From: UBA10646 sp046296295
GTDB lineage: Bacteria > Bacteroidota > Bacteroidia > Chitinophagales > Chitinophagaceae
NCBI GenBank assembly: GCA_046296295.1
Contig: JBKBLG010000018.1
Span: 3,803 to 67,802, forward strand
Length of the DNA stretch: 64,000 nt
Reading direction: 5' to 3'
Numbering within the stretch: the first letter of the stretch is position 1; each line of letters begins with the position of its first letter. The notes beneath the pieces were generated by a model. That model saw nothing but the letters and a program-made list of their open reading frames with translations, was not told where the DNA came from and searched no databases. A program made the translations under genes and the position numbers. This document shows, piece after piece, positions 52,683 to 61,384 of the stretch.

Positions 52683-53027
52683 TTAGCTACTAGCACTGTA
52701 AGCACTACGGCCAAAGCCGCCACGTACAATGCCGAATTTATTGTTGTTATAACCAATGTTGCTTTTTTCGCTGATGGCGTTTGAATAATAACCGGCTTTA
52801 CGGTAGCTATTTTGAAAACTGTTATACTGGCCATAAGGTCTGAAAGCATAGAACCAGGGGCCTATACCACCACCGTGGTAATGGGTACGGGTATATGGTG
52901 CTGTACTATCGGCACGAACATAGGTTTTGTTACCGCTTTCCCACTCGTTGTTTTTGTATTTGGGTTGGTTACAACTTGCTAATGCTGCGGTAATTAACAC
53001 TAATTCTATATGCTTAGATTTTTTCAT
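52683..53027 (-). CDS. small YgiB-like lipoprotein
   Basis: A 114-residue lipoprotein: signal IELVLITAALASC sets the lipid Cys at ~residue 19. The rest is Tyr/Gly/Asn-rich with a C-terminal RGGFGRSAYSASS, which resembles the end of YgiB (DUF1190) proteins. Its place upstream of a YgiC-like ATP-grasp gene supports that relation. Function unknown. Second of three minus-strand genes. Confidence 0.7.
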   Translation of the reverse strand: MKKSKHIELVLITAALASCNQPKYKNNEWESGNKTYVRADSTAPYTRTHYHGGGIGPWFYAFRPYGQYNSFQNSYRKAGYYSNAISEKSNIGYNNNKFGIVRGGFGRSAYSASS

Positions 53028-53041
53028 GTATTGTTACTTGG

Positions 53042-53365
53042 TTACTTAATGGTAATAAAAATTTCATAATCTTTTTTTACCAGAATTTGTTTGGTATCGC
53101 CTTCGTTGTTTTCGGCTTCTGTAAGTGTATCGCCGAGTGCCGGTAAGGTATCTCTATGTTCAAATACCCTTGCAACGGCTCCGTTGTGCCAAACGGTATG
53201 TTTGGTAATGAGTAGGTCGTGCAGGCTATCAATATGTTCAACACTCATGCTGCTTTCAACAGCTCCTTTACGGTTAACATCATCTGTGATATCTTCATTT
53301 TTATCGTTGCAGCTAAATAGCACTAGCATTATAGCTGCAAGGGCGGTAGTTGTAATACGTGACAT
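53042..53365 (-). CDS. small lipoprotein, first gene of the YgiC-like cluster
   Basis: A 107-residue lipoprotein from the ATG of MSRITTTALA (the frame extends 7 codons upstream). Signal LAAIMLVLFSC gives the lipid Cys at ~residue 18. The acidic mature part (NDKNEDITDDVNRKG) ends in ILVKKDYEIFITIK. No family is recognised. It begins the operon, 14 nt before the YgiB-like gene. Confidence 0.65.
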   Translation of the reverse strand: MSRITTTALAAIMLVLFSCNDKNEDITDDVNRKGAVESSMSVEHIDSLHDLLITKHTVWHNGAVARVFEHRDTLPALGDTLTEAENNEGDTKQILVKKDYEIFITIK

Positions 53366-53869
53366 GTGTATGAGTTGATATATCAAATTAAATACTTTTT
53401 AGGATGGTTTTAGGCTTGCTAGTGTTGTGTTTTTTATACAGCAAAGGCGTGAACCATAATGAATACCTTACGGTAAATAGAATATTAAGTCTTGTGTTAT
53501 TGGATAAGCAGCAAAGCAAGTATTACCGGCAAAACATGTATGCCAACATGCAGCCAACAACAAGAAGAAATATTAATATGAGATGAATAGATTATGCTTC
53601 TGGTGGTTTCACTCTTTGGCGAAAATTGAATAATAACGAAGCAATATAAGCAGTCATAATAATGCGCCGCAGCGCTGATTAGTTTGAAGTGTTAAAGATA
53701 TACCTACGGCTATTCATGCACCTAGTGCAATCGGTATGATTGGTAAGTACATCTATACTATTGGTAATGTATGTGTGATGAGTGGCGAAATGATGGGATA
53801 AAAGGGTGAATGTTGGGATGTTTTTTCAAGTAGTGTAATTATGGTGTAGGTAAATAGTAGTAAGCAAGC
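53366..53869. other. 500-bp intergenic region
   Basis: No convincing gene. A 60-codon plus-strand frame at 53404 is rejected as hydrophobic low-information sequence. It includes one dispersed element (53464-53478). The rest is AT-rich, with no hairpin other than the fumC terminator at the right edge. Confidence 0.6.
53464..53478 (+). repeat. single dispersed element
   Basis: TACCTTACGGTAAAT on the plus strand in a gene-free stretch. Confidence 0.8.
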
Positions 53870-53899
53870 AAAAGCCCCGCTTGATTAAACGGGGCTTTT
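53870..53899 (-). terminator. intrinsic terminator after fumC
   Basis: AAAAGCCCCG / CGGGGCTTTT, perfect 10-bp stem with a 10-nt loop. It ends the minus-strand fumC gene. Confidence 0.85.
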
Positions 53900-53929
53900 A
53901 AAATGCAATCATTTACACGTAAGTGTAGC

Positions 53930-55330
53930 TTACTTAATATCGCCAACCATATTACCCGGAACTACCCATTGGTCAAATTCTTCAGCGGTAAGATAGCCAA
54001 GAGCAACAGCAGTTTCTTTTAATGTGCTGCCGTTTTTATGAGCTGTTTGTGCAATTTCGGCTGCTTTGTAGTAGCCAATTTTAGTGTTTAAAGCGGTTAC
54101 CAACATTAAACTGTTATCAACGTGTTTTTTGATGTTATCGTGTAGCGGTTCAATACCTTCTGCACATTTATCGTTGAAGCTAACACAGCCATCGCCAATT
54201 AAGCGGGCACTGTGCAAGAAGTTATAAATCATTACCGGCTTGAACACGTTTAGCTCAAAGTGGCCATTGGCACCACCAATGTTAATAGCAACGTCGTTAC
54301 CCAATACCTGTGCTGCAATCATAGTAAGTGCCTCACATTGGGTTGGGTTAACCTTACCGGGCATGATAGAGCTTCCTGGCTCGTTATCGGGGATGAAAAT
54401 TTCGCCAATACCTGAGCGTGGGCCAGATGATAACATGCGGATATCGTTAGCAATTTTCATTAGGCTTACGGCTACTGTTTTCAATGCCCCATGTGCTTCT
54501 ACAATGGCATCGTGGGCTGCCAATGCTTCGAATTTGTTTTCTGCTGTTACAAAAGGTAGGCCCGTAAGTGCAGCAATATGTTTGGCAACTAACACATCGT
54601 AGCCATTTGGTGTATTAATGCCAGTACCCACAGCGGTGCCGCCCAAAGCTAATTCGCTGAGGTGTGCTAAGCTATTTTTGATGGCTTTTAAACCATGATT
54701 TAATTGGCTCACATAACCACTAAATTCTTGACCCAAGGTAAGTGGAGTTGCATCCATAAAATGGGTGCGCCCAATTTTAACTACGTTCATAAAAGCTTTG
54801 CTTTTTGCCGCAAGGGTATCACGTAGTTTTTCAATCCCCGGTATTGTTACCTCTACCAACATTTTATATGCTGCAATGTGCATGGCTGTTGGAAACGTAT
54901 CGTTAGAGCTTTGGCTCTTGTTCACATCGTCGTTTGGATGTAAGAATTTTTGTTCATCGAGTAATGAACCACCGTTAATTACGTGTGCACGGTAGGCAAT
55001 TACCTCGTTCACGTTCATGTTGCTTTGTGTGCCGCTACCAGTTTGCCATACTACCAATGGAAATTGATCGGCTAACTTACCTTCTAAAATTTCTTGGCAC
55101 ACGGTAGCAATAGCATCTTTCTTTTCAGTGGGTAAAACGCCCAATTCGTTATTGGCAAGTGCCGCAGCATGCTTTAAGTATGCAAATGCCTGAATGATTT
55201 CTTTCGGCATTTTGTTGATGTCTTGCGCAATTTTGAAATTCTCGATGCTGCGTTGCGTTTGAGCGCCCCAATACACGTGAGCAGGTACTTGTACCTTACC
55301 CATCGTATCTTTTTCTATACGGTATTCCAT
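53930..55330 (-). CDS. fumC: class II fumarate hydratase
   Basis: A 466-residue iron-free fumarase that interconverts fumarate and malate in the citric acid cycle. Marks: YRIEKDTMGKVQVPAHVYWGAQTQRS at the start, TGSGTQSNMN (~residue 100), GRTHFMDATPLTLGQE (~185), and the superfamily signature GSSIMPGKVNPTQCE (~318-332) with its catalytic loop. The ATG at 55328-55330 gives the family length; the frame continues upstream to 55414 without conserved sequence. Confidence 0.95.
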   Translation of the reverse strand: MEYRIEKDTMGKVQVPAHVYWGAQTQRSIENFKIAQDINKMPKEIIQAFAYLKHAAALANNELGVLPTEKKDAIATVCQEILEGKLADQFPLVVWQTGSGTQSNMNVNEVIAYRAHVINGGSLLDEQKFLHPNDDVNKSQSSNDTFPTAMHIAAYKMLVEVTIPGIEKLRDTLAAKSKAFMNVVKIGRTHFMDATPLTLGQEFSGYVSQLNHGLKAIKNSLAHLSELALGGTAVGTGINTPNGYDVLVAKHIAALTGLPFVTAENKFEALAAHDAIVEAHGALKTVAVSLMKIANDIRMLSSGPRSGIGEIFIPDNEPGSSIMPGKVNPTQCEALTMIAAQVLGNDVAINIGGANGHFELNVFKPVMIYNFLHSARLIGDGCVSFNDKCAEGIEPLHDNIKKHVDNSLMLVTALNTKIGYYKAAEIAQTAHKNGSTLKETAVALGYLTAEEFDQWVVPGNMVGDIK

Positions 55331-55446
55331 GGCAATAATTTTGTGCGGCAAAGGTGGGCGAAAACTGTTGAGTAACCAATGGAATTTATCAGTAATTGCC
55401 CTGCTTTGTATCAATATTAACGGAAGTGTGCTTCGTTGTAGCGTTG

Positions 55447-56361
55447 TTACACTTCTTGTAGTATAGCGCCGGCTTCGTGTACGTGTAGTTGGTAATATCC
55501 GCCCACTTTTACAGGATAGTTAGGCTCGCCGTGGCTGATAGGCATATCGAATGCCACTGGTATGTTCAACGCATGCAGGTGCTCGCTAATAATAGCGTTT
55601 ATACTTTTACCGTAAGGTATCGTAGTATCTTTCATATCGGTAAATCCGCCGACGATAATGCCTTTCACTTGCTGCCACAAACCAGCTCGCTTTAATTGGT
55701 GCAACATACGATCGATATTGTACAAATACTCGCCTACATCTTCTAGGAAAAGTAGGTAGTTGTTACCTTGCGGTAAACTATTTGTACCCATTATATGTGC
55801 CATTAAAGTGAGGTTGCCACCAATAAGCGTTCCGGCTGCTTTGCCTTGTACATTATGTTGATTGAAAGCTTGCGTAATAGCCTGCTTGCCTCCCGTAAGT
55901 AATGTGTGTATTGCTTGAATATGCAATGGTTGAGGTTGCTCCTTTGTAAATGCTGCCGCCATTGAACAGTGCATACTTGCTACTTGATAATTAGCTAGTA
56001 CATGGTTGAGCAGTAGGGTAATATCGCTAAATCCTAATAACCATTTTGGATGCTGCTTGAATACCTCAAAATCTAGTGCATCAATTATTTGACTAACACC
56101 GTAACCGCCTCTGCCACACAAAATGGCTTGAATGGTGGTATCGTTTAAGAAGTTTTGAATTTCTGTTTTTCTTTCTTCGATAGTGCCTGCGAAATAATAA
56201 TGTTGATTGCCAACAGTTTTGCCAACGATTACACGAAAGCCCCAAAGTTGCAAAGTTGCTACACAAGCTTCTACTTTATGATATGGTAAGAAACCAGCGG
56301 GGCAAGTAATGGCAATAGTATCGCCGGGTTGTAAGTAAGGTGGAGTTACGGTTGTTGTCAT
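55447..56361 (-). CDS. LD-carboxypeptidase (peptidase S66), second copy
   Basis: A 304-residue serine peptidase of family S66, which removes the terminal D-Ala from murein tetrapeptides. The catalytic Ser lies in LLGFSDITLLL (~residue 114), Glu in FLEDVGEYLYNIDRML (~210) and His in PISHGEPNYP (~280); GRGGYG (~82) and IGGNL also fit. There is no signal peptide, so it acts in the cytoplasm on recycled peptides. The gene starts directly at the stop of its larger paralogue. Element copies at 55604 (IPYGKS) and 55764 (LPQGN). Confidence 0.9.
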   Translation of the reverse strand: MTTTVTPPYLQPGDTIAITCPAGFLPYHKVEACVATLQLWGFRVIVGKTVGNQHYYFAGTIEERKTEIQNFLNDTTIQAILCGRGGYGVSQIIDALDFEVFKQHPKWLLGFSDITLLLNHVLANYQVASMHCSMAAAFTKEQPQPLHIQAIHTLLTGGKQAITQAFNQHNVQGKAAGTLIGGNLTLMAHIMGTNSLPQGNNYLLFLEDVGEYLYNIDRMLHQLKRAGLWQQVKGIIVGGFTDMKDTTIPYGKSINAIISEHLHALNIPVAFDMPISHGEPNYPVKVGGYYQLHVHEAGAILQEV

Positions 56362-57390
56362 TTACGCAAGTGCTTCTAAACTGCAATATTCGGTATTCAC
56401 GTTTAATTGATGTGTAACACCTAGTTTGATGGCAAAGTTATTTCGTTGATGCCCAATTGGCATTTGAAATGCAACAGGGTAGTTATATGCTTGTACTTTT
56501 TCGAGTACAATTTGTGGAAGCGTTAAGCCAAACTCATCGTTTGGGTCAGAGGCAGCTTTTTCTCTGAATCCGCCGATAATAAGTCCTTTTAATGAAGCTA
56601 GTACGCCGCTATGATAGAGGTTCCAAAACATACGGTCTATATTGTAACGTGGTTCTTCAACATCTTCAAGAACAAGTATTTTTCCTGCTGTTTGAAGTGC
56701 ATAGGGTGTTCCTGCAAGGTTTTCGATGCAACGCAAGTTGCCACCGATAATTGGAGCTGATACAGTACCTAATTGATTGTTGGTATCTGTTGGTAGGTTG
56801 TAGCGAAGCGGCTTGCCGGTGATAGCTTGTTCAATGCTGTTAATAGTAGCTTGTTGTTCGGGTGTTGCTGTAGCCCAATCGTCGGGGAAACTATTGCACA
56901 TTTTACTGTGAATACTAGCTATGTGTAAGTGCGTGTTAAGGTAACTATGAGCTACTGTTGCATCGCTAAATCCAATGATCCATTTGGGTTGTTGCAGTAG
57001 CAATTTCCAATCAATGCGATGCATTAACCTAGTCCATCCATAACCGCCGCGAGCACATAAAATTGCTTTGATGCTGCTATCGAGTAACATAGTTTGTACA
57101 TCGGCTGCACGGGCTTCGTCGGTGTCGGCAAAAGTGCCCCAACGTTGGCCAATGGTGTTACCTAGCACAACCTTAAAGCCCCATGCTTGAATGCGTTCCA
57201 TAGCAGCCTTAACGGTAGCTTCGGTAACATAGCCTGAGGGTGCTACAATGCCAATAGTATCACCCGCTTTTAAAAATGGTGGTTGAATAATTTTTTTGGA
57301 TTTTTTCCTTGCGGTAAATGCTTGATTGGAGTATAATAGAGCACTGCCAAGTGCTGCTGCCGATTGCAGTAAAAAGGTTTTTCGTTGCAT
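56362..57390 (-). CDS. LD-carboxypeptidase (peptidase S66), exported copy
   Basis: A 342-residue S66 peptidase with an N-terminal extension (FLLQSAAALGSALLYSNQAFTARKK) that looks like a signal peptide. Catalytic triad regions: IIGFSDATVAHSY (Ser), LEDVEEPRYNIDRMF (Glu) and PIGHQRNNF (His), plus ARGGYGW and IIGGNL. It abuts the second S66 gene with no gap. The signal suggests periplasmic work on murein, with the other copy working in the cytoplasm. The signal peptide includes FTAR, written by a dispersed element at 57307. Confidence 0.9.
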   Translation of the reverse strand: MQRKTFLLQSAAALGSALLYSNQAFTARKKSKKIIQPPFLKAGDTIGIVAPSGYVTEATVKAAMERIQAWGFKVVLGNTIGQRWGTFADTDEARAADVQTMLLDSSIKAILCARGGYGWTRLMHRIDWKLLLQQPKWIIGFSDATVAHSYLNTHLHIASIHSKMCNSFPDDWATATPEQQATINSIEQAITGKPLRYNLPTDTNNQLGTVSAPIIGGNLRCIENLAGTPYALQTAGKILVLEDVEEPRYNIDRMFWNLYHSGVLASLKGLIIGGFREKAASDPNDEFGLTLPQIVLEKVQAYNYPVAFQMPIGHQRNNFAIKLGVTHQLNVNTEYCSLEALA

Positions 57391-57427
57391 GAGGTTATTA
57401 CGATAGTAGGGTAAATTTATGCTTCAT

Positions 57428-57443
57428 CATTTACCGTAAGGTA
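57428..57443 (-). repeat. single dispersed element
   Basis: CATTTACCGTAAGGTA on the plus strand between a promoter region and a terminator. Confidence 0.85.
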
Positions 57444-57456
57444 GTGTACAAAAAAA

Positions 57457-57476
57457 AACCAACCTTCAGGTTGGTT
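57457..57476 (-). terminator. terminator after the ABC-2 permease gene
   Basis: AACCAACC / GGTTGGTT with loop TTCA; on the minus strand an eight-base T run follows, so the permease gene to the right ends here. Confidence 0.85.
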
Positions 57477-57487
57477 ATGTAGCTTGT

Positions 57488-58279
57488 TTATAAATCTTGT
57501 TTGCTAAATCGCCAGTAGCTGATGGTGTAATAAAGTATAATGTAAATACTGCACGCAATGGCTACTTGCCATAACTCTGGCCTTACAATGGGTAATGTTT
57601 TTTGTGCTTCTTTAAACATAGGAAAGGTAATAAGGCTATCAGCACTATCAATAGGGAAAAAGTTACCTATCGGTGCTTTAAAGCGGTTGATAATGCCACC
57701 AATCATATCTTCTAAGATTGCAATATATATAAAATACACGCCTACGGCTAATGCTGCTCTTTTAAAGAGTACGCTGAGTAATAGTGCCAACCCAAAATAG
57801 TTTAAGCATTGTACGAAATACAAGCCGATATAATGTGCTTTCTCAAAGGAGAAAGTCGTTTCGTTATGTGCTATGCCGAAAGCCGCCGCATTGATTGTTA
57901 CCAGCAGTGTACTGATTAGGGCAAGCAACAATACAAGTATGATTTTGATTGAAATGTATTGTTGGCGGCTATATCCATCAATGATGTTTTGACGATGTGT
58001 TTTGTAACTGAACTCATTGGTGTAGTTGATAATAATGAGTAAGCCCGGTAAGAACAACGTGAAGCTACTCATGTAAGTTACTGTTTGCCATACATCGGGG
58101 AATGCGAAAGGATGTGCTCCGGCAATAATTTTGGCAGCTGGGTTTTCGTAAGCTTTTTTGATGAATTCTAGTGTAATATAGTTGATGCCTGATATGCTGA
58201 TTAAATATAAAGCCGCAAGAATCCAGAAGGTGCGATAGTTTTTGAGTTTAAGCCACTCTATGTAAAGTAAGTGTAACAT
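57488..58279 (-). CDS. ABC-2 type transporter permease
   Basis: A 263-residue integral membrane protein with about six hydrophobic segments, including SSFTLFLPGLLIIINYTNEFSYKTHRQNIIDGYSRQQYISIK, a typical NEF..R-like coupling stretch of ABC-2 permeases. It partners with the ATPase encoded 11 nt upstream. The substrate is unknown; transporters of this layout often export antibiotics or lipids. Confidence 0.85.
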   Translation of the reverse strand: MLHLLYIEWLKLKNYRTFWILAALYLISISGINYITLEFIKKAYENPAAKIIAGAHPFAFPDVWQTVTYMSSFTLFLPGLLIIINYTNEFSYKTHRQNIIDGYSRQQYISIKIILVLLLALISTLLVTINAAAFGIAHNETTFSFEKAHYIGLYFVQCLNYFGLALLLSVLFKRAALAVGVYFIYIAILEDMIGGIINRFKAPIGNFFPIDSADSLITFPMFKEAQKTLPIVRPELWQVAIACSIYIILYYTISYWRFSKQDL

Positions 58280-58290
58280 ATTATTATTGA

Positions 58291-59202
58291 TTAATGATTA
58301 ACCGAAAGGCCACCCGTTAGTGCTAAAAATTTACTTTCTAAACTTTGCTTTTGTAGGTGTAAGCTACTGAGTACAATACCATTATTAAAGCAATGTAAGT
58401 TGATGCTTTTTAAAGAGTGTATTGCAGTATCGAAATGCACCTGTAAAGTGTTGTTCTTGATTTGTATTTTTTGAATACCTTCTAATGTTTTGATGACAGT
58501 TACTAATTGGTCTAAATCATCTGCTTGAAGTATAGCAATGCTATCGCCTGTGGCAAATACTTCATCAACAGTTCCTGTATTGAGAAGTTTTCCTTGTTGC
58601 AATACAGCCACATGGGTACATACTTTTTCAACTTCATCGAGTAGATGGCTAGCCATAATAATGGTTTTGCCCTCGTTGGCTAATTGAATAATAAGGTTAC
58701 GAATTTCTGCAATACCAACAGGGTCGAGCCCATTGGTTGGCTCGTCTAGTACTAGTACATCGGGGTTGCCAAGTAATGCACTTGCAATGGCTAAGCGTTG
58801 TTTCATGCCCAAACTATAAGTGCTGAATTTACTATGCCTACGTTGGTATAAATTTACTTTCTCTAGTACTGTTGTAATATCGGCTTTATATACACCTTTA
58901 ATGTTGGCTGCTATTTCTAAATTACGTTCACCACTCAAATAATGATAAAAGTTAGGTGTTTCTAGCAGTGTACCAATTTGTTTGCGTACCTCGTTCGATG
59001 GTTGTTTTCCTAAAAGTGTAAAGCTACCATTGGTGGGCTGCAGTACATTCATGATAATTCCCAAAAGCGTGGTTTTGCCGCTACCGTTAGGGCCTAAAAT
59101 GCCAAAAACACAGCCATGAGGTACATCGAAACTTACTTGTTGTAAGGCTTGTACCTTGCCATAGTTTTTAGATAGTTGATACAGTGATAATACAGTACTC
59201 AT
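58291..59202 (-). CDS. ABC transporter ATP-binding protein
   Basis: A 303-residue ATPase: Walker A GILGPNGSGKTTLLGII (~residue 35-51), Q-loop LLETPNFYHYL, signature YSLGMKQRLAIASAL (~130-144), Walker B VLVLDEPTNGLDP and the switch His in IIMASHLLDEV. An ~80-residue C-terminal extension fits the drug/bacitracin-type exporters. It is encoded with the permease downstream and lies divergent from the histidine kinase gene, 149 nt apart. Confidence 0.92.
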   Translation of the reverse strand: MSTVLSLYQLSKNYGKVQALQQVSFDVPHGCVFGILGPNGSGKTTLLGIIMNVLQPTNGSFTLLGKQPSNEVRKQIGTLLETPNFYHYLSGERNLEIAANIKGVYKADITTVLEKVNLYQRRHSKFSTYSLGMKQRLAIASALLGNPDVLVLDEPTNGLDPVGIAEIRNLIIQLANEGKTIIMASHLLDEVEKVCTHVAVLQQGKLLNTGTVDEVFATGDSIAILQADDLDQLVTVIKTLEGIQKIQIKNNTLQVHFDTAIHSLKSINLHCFNNGIVLSSLHLQKQSLESKFLALTGGLSVNH

Positions 59203-59245
59203 ATGTAATAAAAGTTGCGGTTACATAATTATTGGTTTTGAACAA

Positions 59246-59260
59246 TACCTTACGGTAAAA
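59246..59260 (+). repeat. single dispersed element
   Basis: TACCTTACGGTAAAA on the plus strand in the divergent gap between the ABC ATPase and kinase genes. Confidence 0.8.
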
Positions 59261-59351
59261 AAGGTACATCGTTGAGAAATGATTATCAGCGGTAGTCTGA
59301 CTTTATGGATTCAAAGTGCTAACTTCATTCGGTAATTTTTGTTGATTTTTT

Positions 59352-60719
59352 ATGAGCAGTATGTTAACTCCAATTCCTCTTGCTCTAGCACAAGCTAACC
59401 AAGAAGATATTCATAACTCATTAATACGTTTTCAGCGGCTACATGCAAGGCGTTTATTGGCTAGGTTGGTATCGGCATTGCCTATTCTTTTAATAATGAA
59501 CTTACTATGGATGCAACAGCAATGGCCGATTGAAGTAGCACTCATGAGCATTCTTGCCATTGTTAGCATTGTTGCTGTAAAAACTGCTAACCTAAAAACA
59601 GTATTTATTAGTAGCTTTTTAGTATCGCTTATTTTGGTAACGGTGCAATCGTTACAAACTGCTTTTTTACCAGCAAGGGCATTGCCCATACATATTACTT
59701 GCACTGGTTTATTGTTATTAGGAATTGCTTGGAGCAGTAGCTGGCGTACACGTTATACAATGGTACTTACCTTACTAGCATGGTCGCTTACCTATTTGAG
59801 TTGCTTTTTGTGGCAAGGTGCAGCATCGGCACAATCACTTTTTGAATCTTATTACTACGGATGGTTGATTATTCTTGGTATACTCGCAATTGCATTCAGT
59901 TATAGCCAACGCCGGAAATTATTACACGATATCCATAAGAATGAAATTATAGAAGCAAGTAACAGTATGCTTTCTGAGCAGCAAGAATTATTGATGGATC
60001 TTAAGGTTAGGGCTGCATCTATTCAGCGACATTTAGATAAGGTTTCTGAAACACGTAATACTACTTTCCAAATGTTATTACACGATTTGAATGGGTTTAA
60101 TACAAGTATACAAAGTGGGGTTGATTTATTAAAAGATGATCATTTAACACCGCAACAACAACAAGTGGTTGAATTGATTGAAAAAGCCAATGAACGCTTT
60201 GCTTTTTTTGCTAAGAAAATGGCAAAAGCGAGTATAGACGATCAACATCGCAACTCTTTTCATTACACTGAATTTGATATCAATAGAATTGTAACAGAAG
60301 CTGCCGCCAACTTGCAGCAAGTAGCAATGGTGCATCAAGTGCAACTGCAACTACAGTTGCAACCTGGTATACTTCCGGTGTATTTAGATGAACAGGTAAC
60401 CTATCAACTCATGTACAAACTCTTGAGTAATGTTATTCGGTTGTCAGCAGTAGCAAGTGTAGTTAAAATTGTTTCAGGCGTTGTAGGAACCGATGTAGTA
60501 GTAACCTGCAAAAGTACAGGTGCTTTGATTGGGCAGACTAAGCTTGATGAGTTGTTCAATAAATTACAACAGTCTGAAGGCGATAGAGATTTAACAGATG
60601 TGAAAGGTTTAGGACTTAGTATTGCACGGCAGTTAACCGAGAAAATGGGAGGCCAATTACATTACCAAAGTAACAATGCTCATGGAAATGCCTTTACAGT
60701 TCAGTTCCCCGGAGCATAA
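59352..60719 (+). CDS. membrane sensor histidine kinase
   Basis: A 455-residue protein. Residues ~35-185 hold about five or six membrane helices in a row, with no periplasmic sensor domain. A helical linker leads to the dimerisation box LLHDLNGFNTSIQSG (His ~244) and the ATPase domain with LMYKLLSNVIRLS (N box) and VKGLGLSIARQLTEKMGG (G box). The F box is weak. No response regulator lies next to it. Membrane-embedded sensing is inferred. It is divergent from an ABC transporter, a pairing that often senses the transported compound. Confidence 0.87.
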   Translation: MSSMLTPIPLALAQANQEDIHNSLIRFQRLHARRLLARLVSALPILLIMNLLWMQQQWPIEVALMSILAIVSIVAVKTANLKTVFISSFLVSLILVTVQSLQTAFLPARALPIHITCTGLLLLGIAWSSSWRTRYTMVLTLLAWSLTYLSCFLWQGAASAQSLFESYYYGWLIILGILAIAFSYSQRRKLLHDIHKNEIIEASNSMLSEQQELLMDLKVRAASIQRHLDKVSETRNTTFQMLLHDLNGFNTSIQSGVDLLKDDHLTPQQQQVVELIEKANERFAFFAKKMAKASIDDQHRNSFHYTEFDINRIVTEAAANLQQVAMVHQVQLQLQLQPGILPVYLDEQVTYQLMYKLLSNVIRLSAVASVVKIVSGVVGTDVVVTCKSTGALIGQTKLDELFNKLQQSEGDRDLTDVKGLGLSIARQLTEKMGGQLHYQSNNAHGNAFTVQFPGA

Positions 60720-60858
60720 GCTTTTACCACTCATCCAAATAAGCTTACCACACATCCCCTTACCTATGCCTTCATCAGCCCTTTAAATTTTTTTAACGCA
60801 GTATGTCTGTTGCTTTGCAGTGTCAATAAATAATAACTCAACGCAACAACATATTGTT

Positions 60859-61290
60859 ATGAAAACTTTCTGGATCACTTTACTCGCTAGCCTGTTTACT
60901 ACAGGGCTCTTATTAGTACCACATCAAGATCAGCAAACTTGTAGCGATGTGAAAGAACAGAACATTCAACTCGCTATTTACGCTAATAAAAATTATACTG
61001 CACCTATCTATACACAAGCTTATGCTCGAGTAATTGTAGCAGTAAGCAAAGTAGATGGCCGCGTAGTAACACCGGTGTATCAAACAGAAGTTGCTCCTAT
61101 GCAGCTCAATGAGTTCCCTCAGCAAAGCAGTGCCGCATTATTAAAAAATATACGTATTCCCAATGTAAGTAATGATGATCAGCTATTGGTTGATTACACG
61201 ATTGAATACAACACCAATGGTACCATTCTTAGAATCGGTGGTAATAGTACCCTAAAAACTTTGCAAAATACCGTTGCTATTACTGTGTAA
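60859..61290 (+). CDS. small exported hypothetical protein
   Basis: A 143-residue protein from the ATG 60859 (the frame opens at a GTG 60820), with a signal-like segment (MKTFWITLLASLFTTGLLLV). The rest is beta-rich (IQLAIYANKNYTAPIYTQAYARVIVAVSKVDG) without a recognised domain. Terminator directly downstream. Function unknown. Confidence 0.65.
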   Translation: MKTFWITLLASLFTTGLLLVPHQDQQTCSDVKEQNIQLAIYANKNYTAPIYTQAYARVIVAVSKVDGRVVTPVYQTEVAPMQLNEFPQQSSAALLKNIRIPNVSNDDQLLVDYTIEYNTNGTILRIGGNSTLKTLQNTVAITV

Positions 61291-61310
61291 CACATATTAC
61301 CTATAACACC

Positions 61311-61344
61311 AAAAAGCAGCTTCGATGTAGAAGCTGCTTTTTTT
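61311..61344. terminator. bidirectional terminator
   Basis: AAAAAGCAGCTTC / GAAGCTGCTTTTT, a perfect 13-bp stem with a 6-nt loop and A/T tracts on both sides, between two convergent genes. Confidence 0.85.
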
Positions 61345-61356
61345 AAAAACAAAGTA

Positions 61357-61372
61357 TACCTTACGGTAAATG
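61357..61372 (+). repeat. single dispersed element
   Basis: TACCTTACGGTAAATG on the plus strand, beside the bidirectional terminator. Confidence 0.85.
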
Positions 61373-61384
61373 AAGTATCGAGAC

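Noticed and set aside
53404..53586. 60-codon plus-strand frame in the 53.4 kb gap
   Set aside because: Short, hydrophobic, no domain, includes a dispersed element; its placement fits chance.
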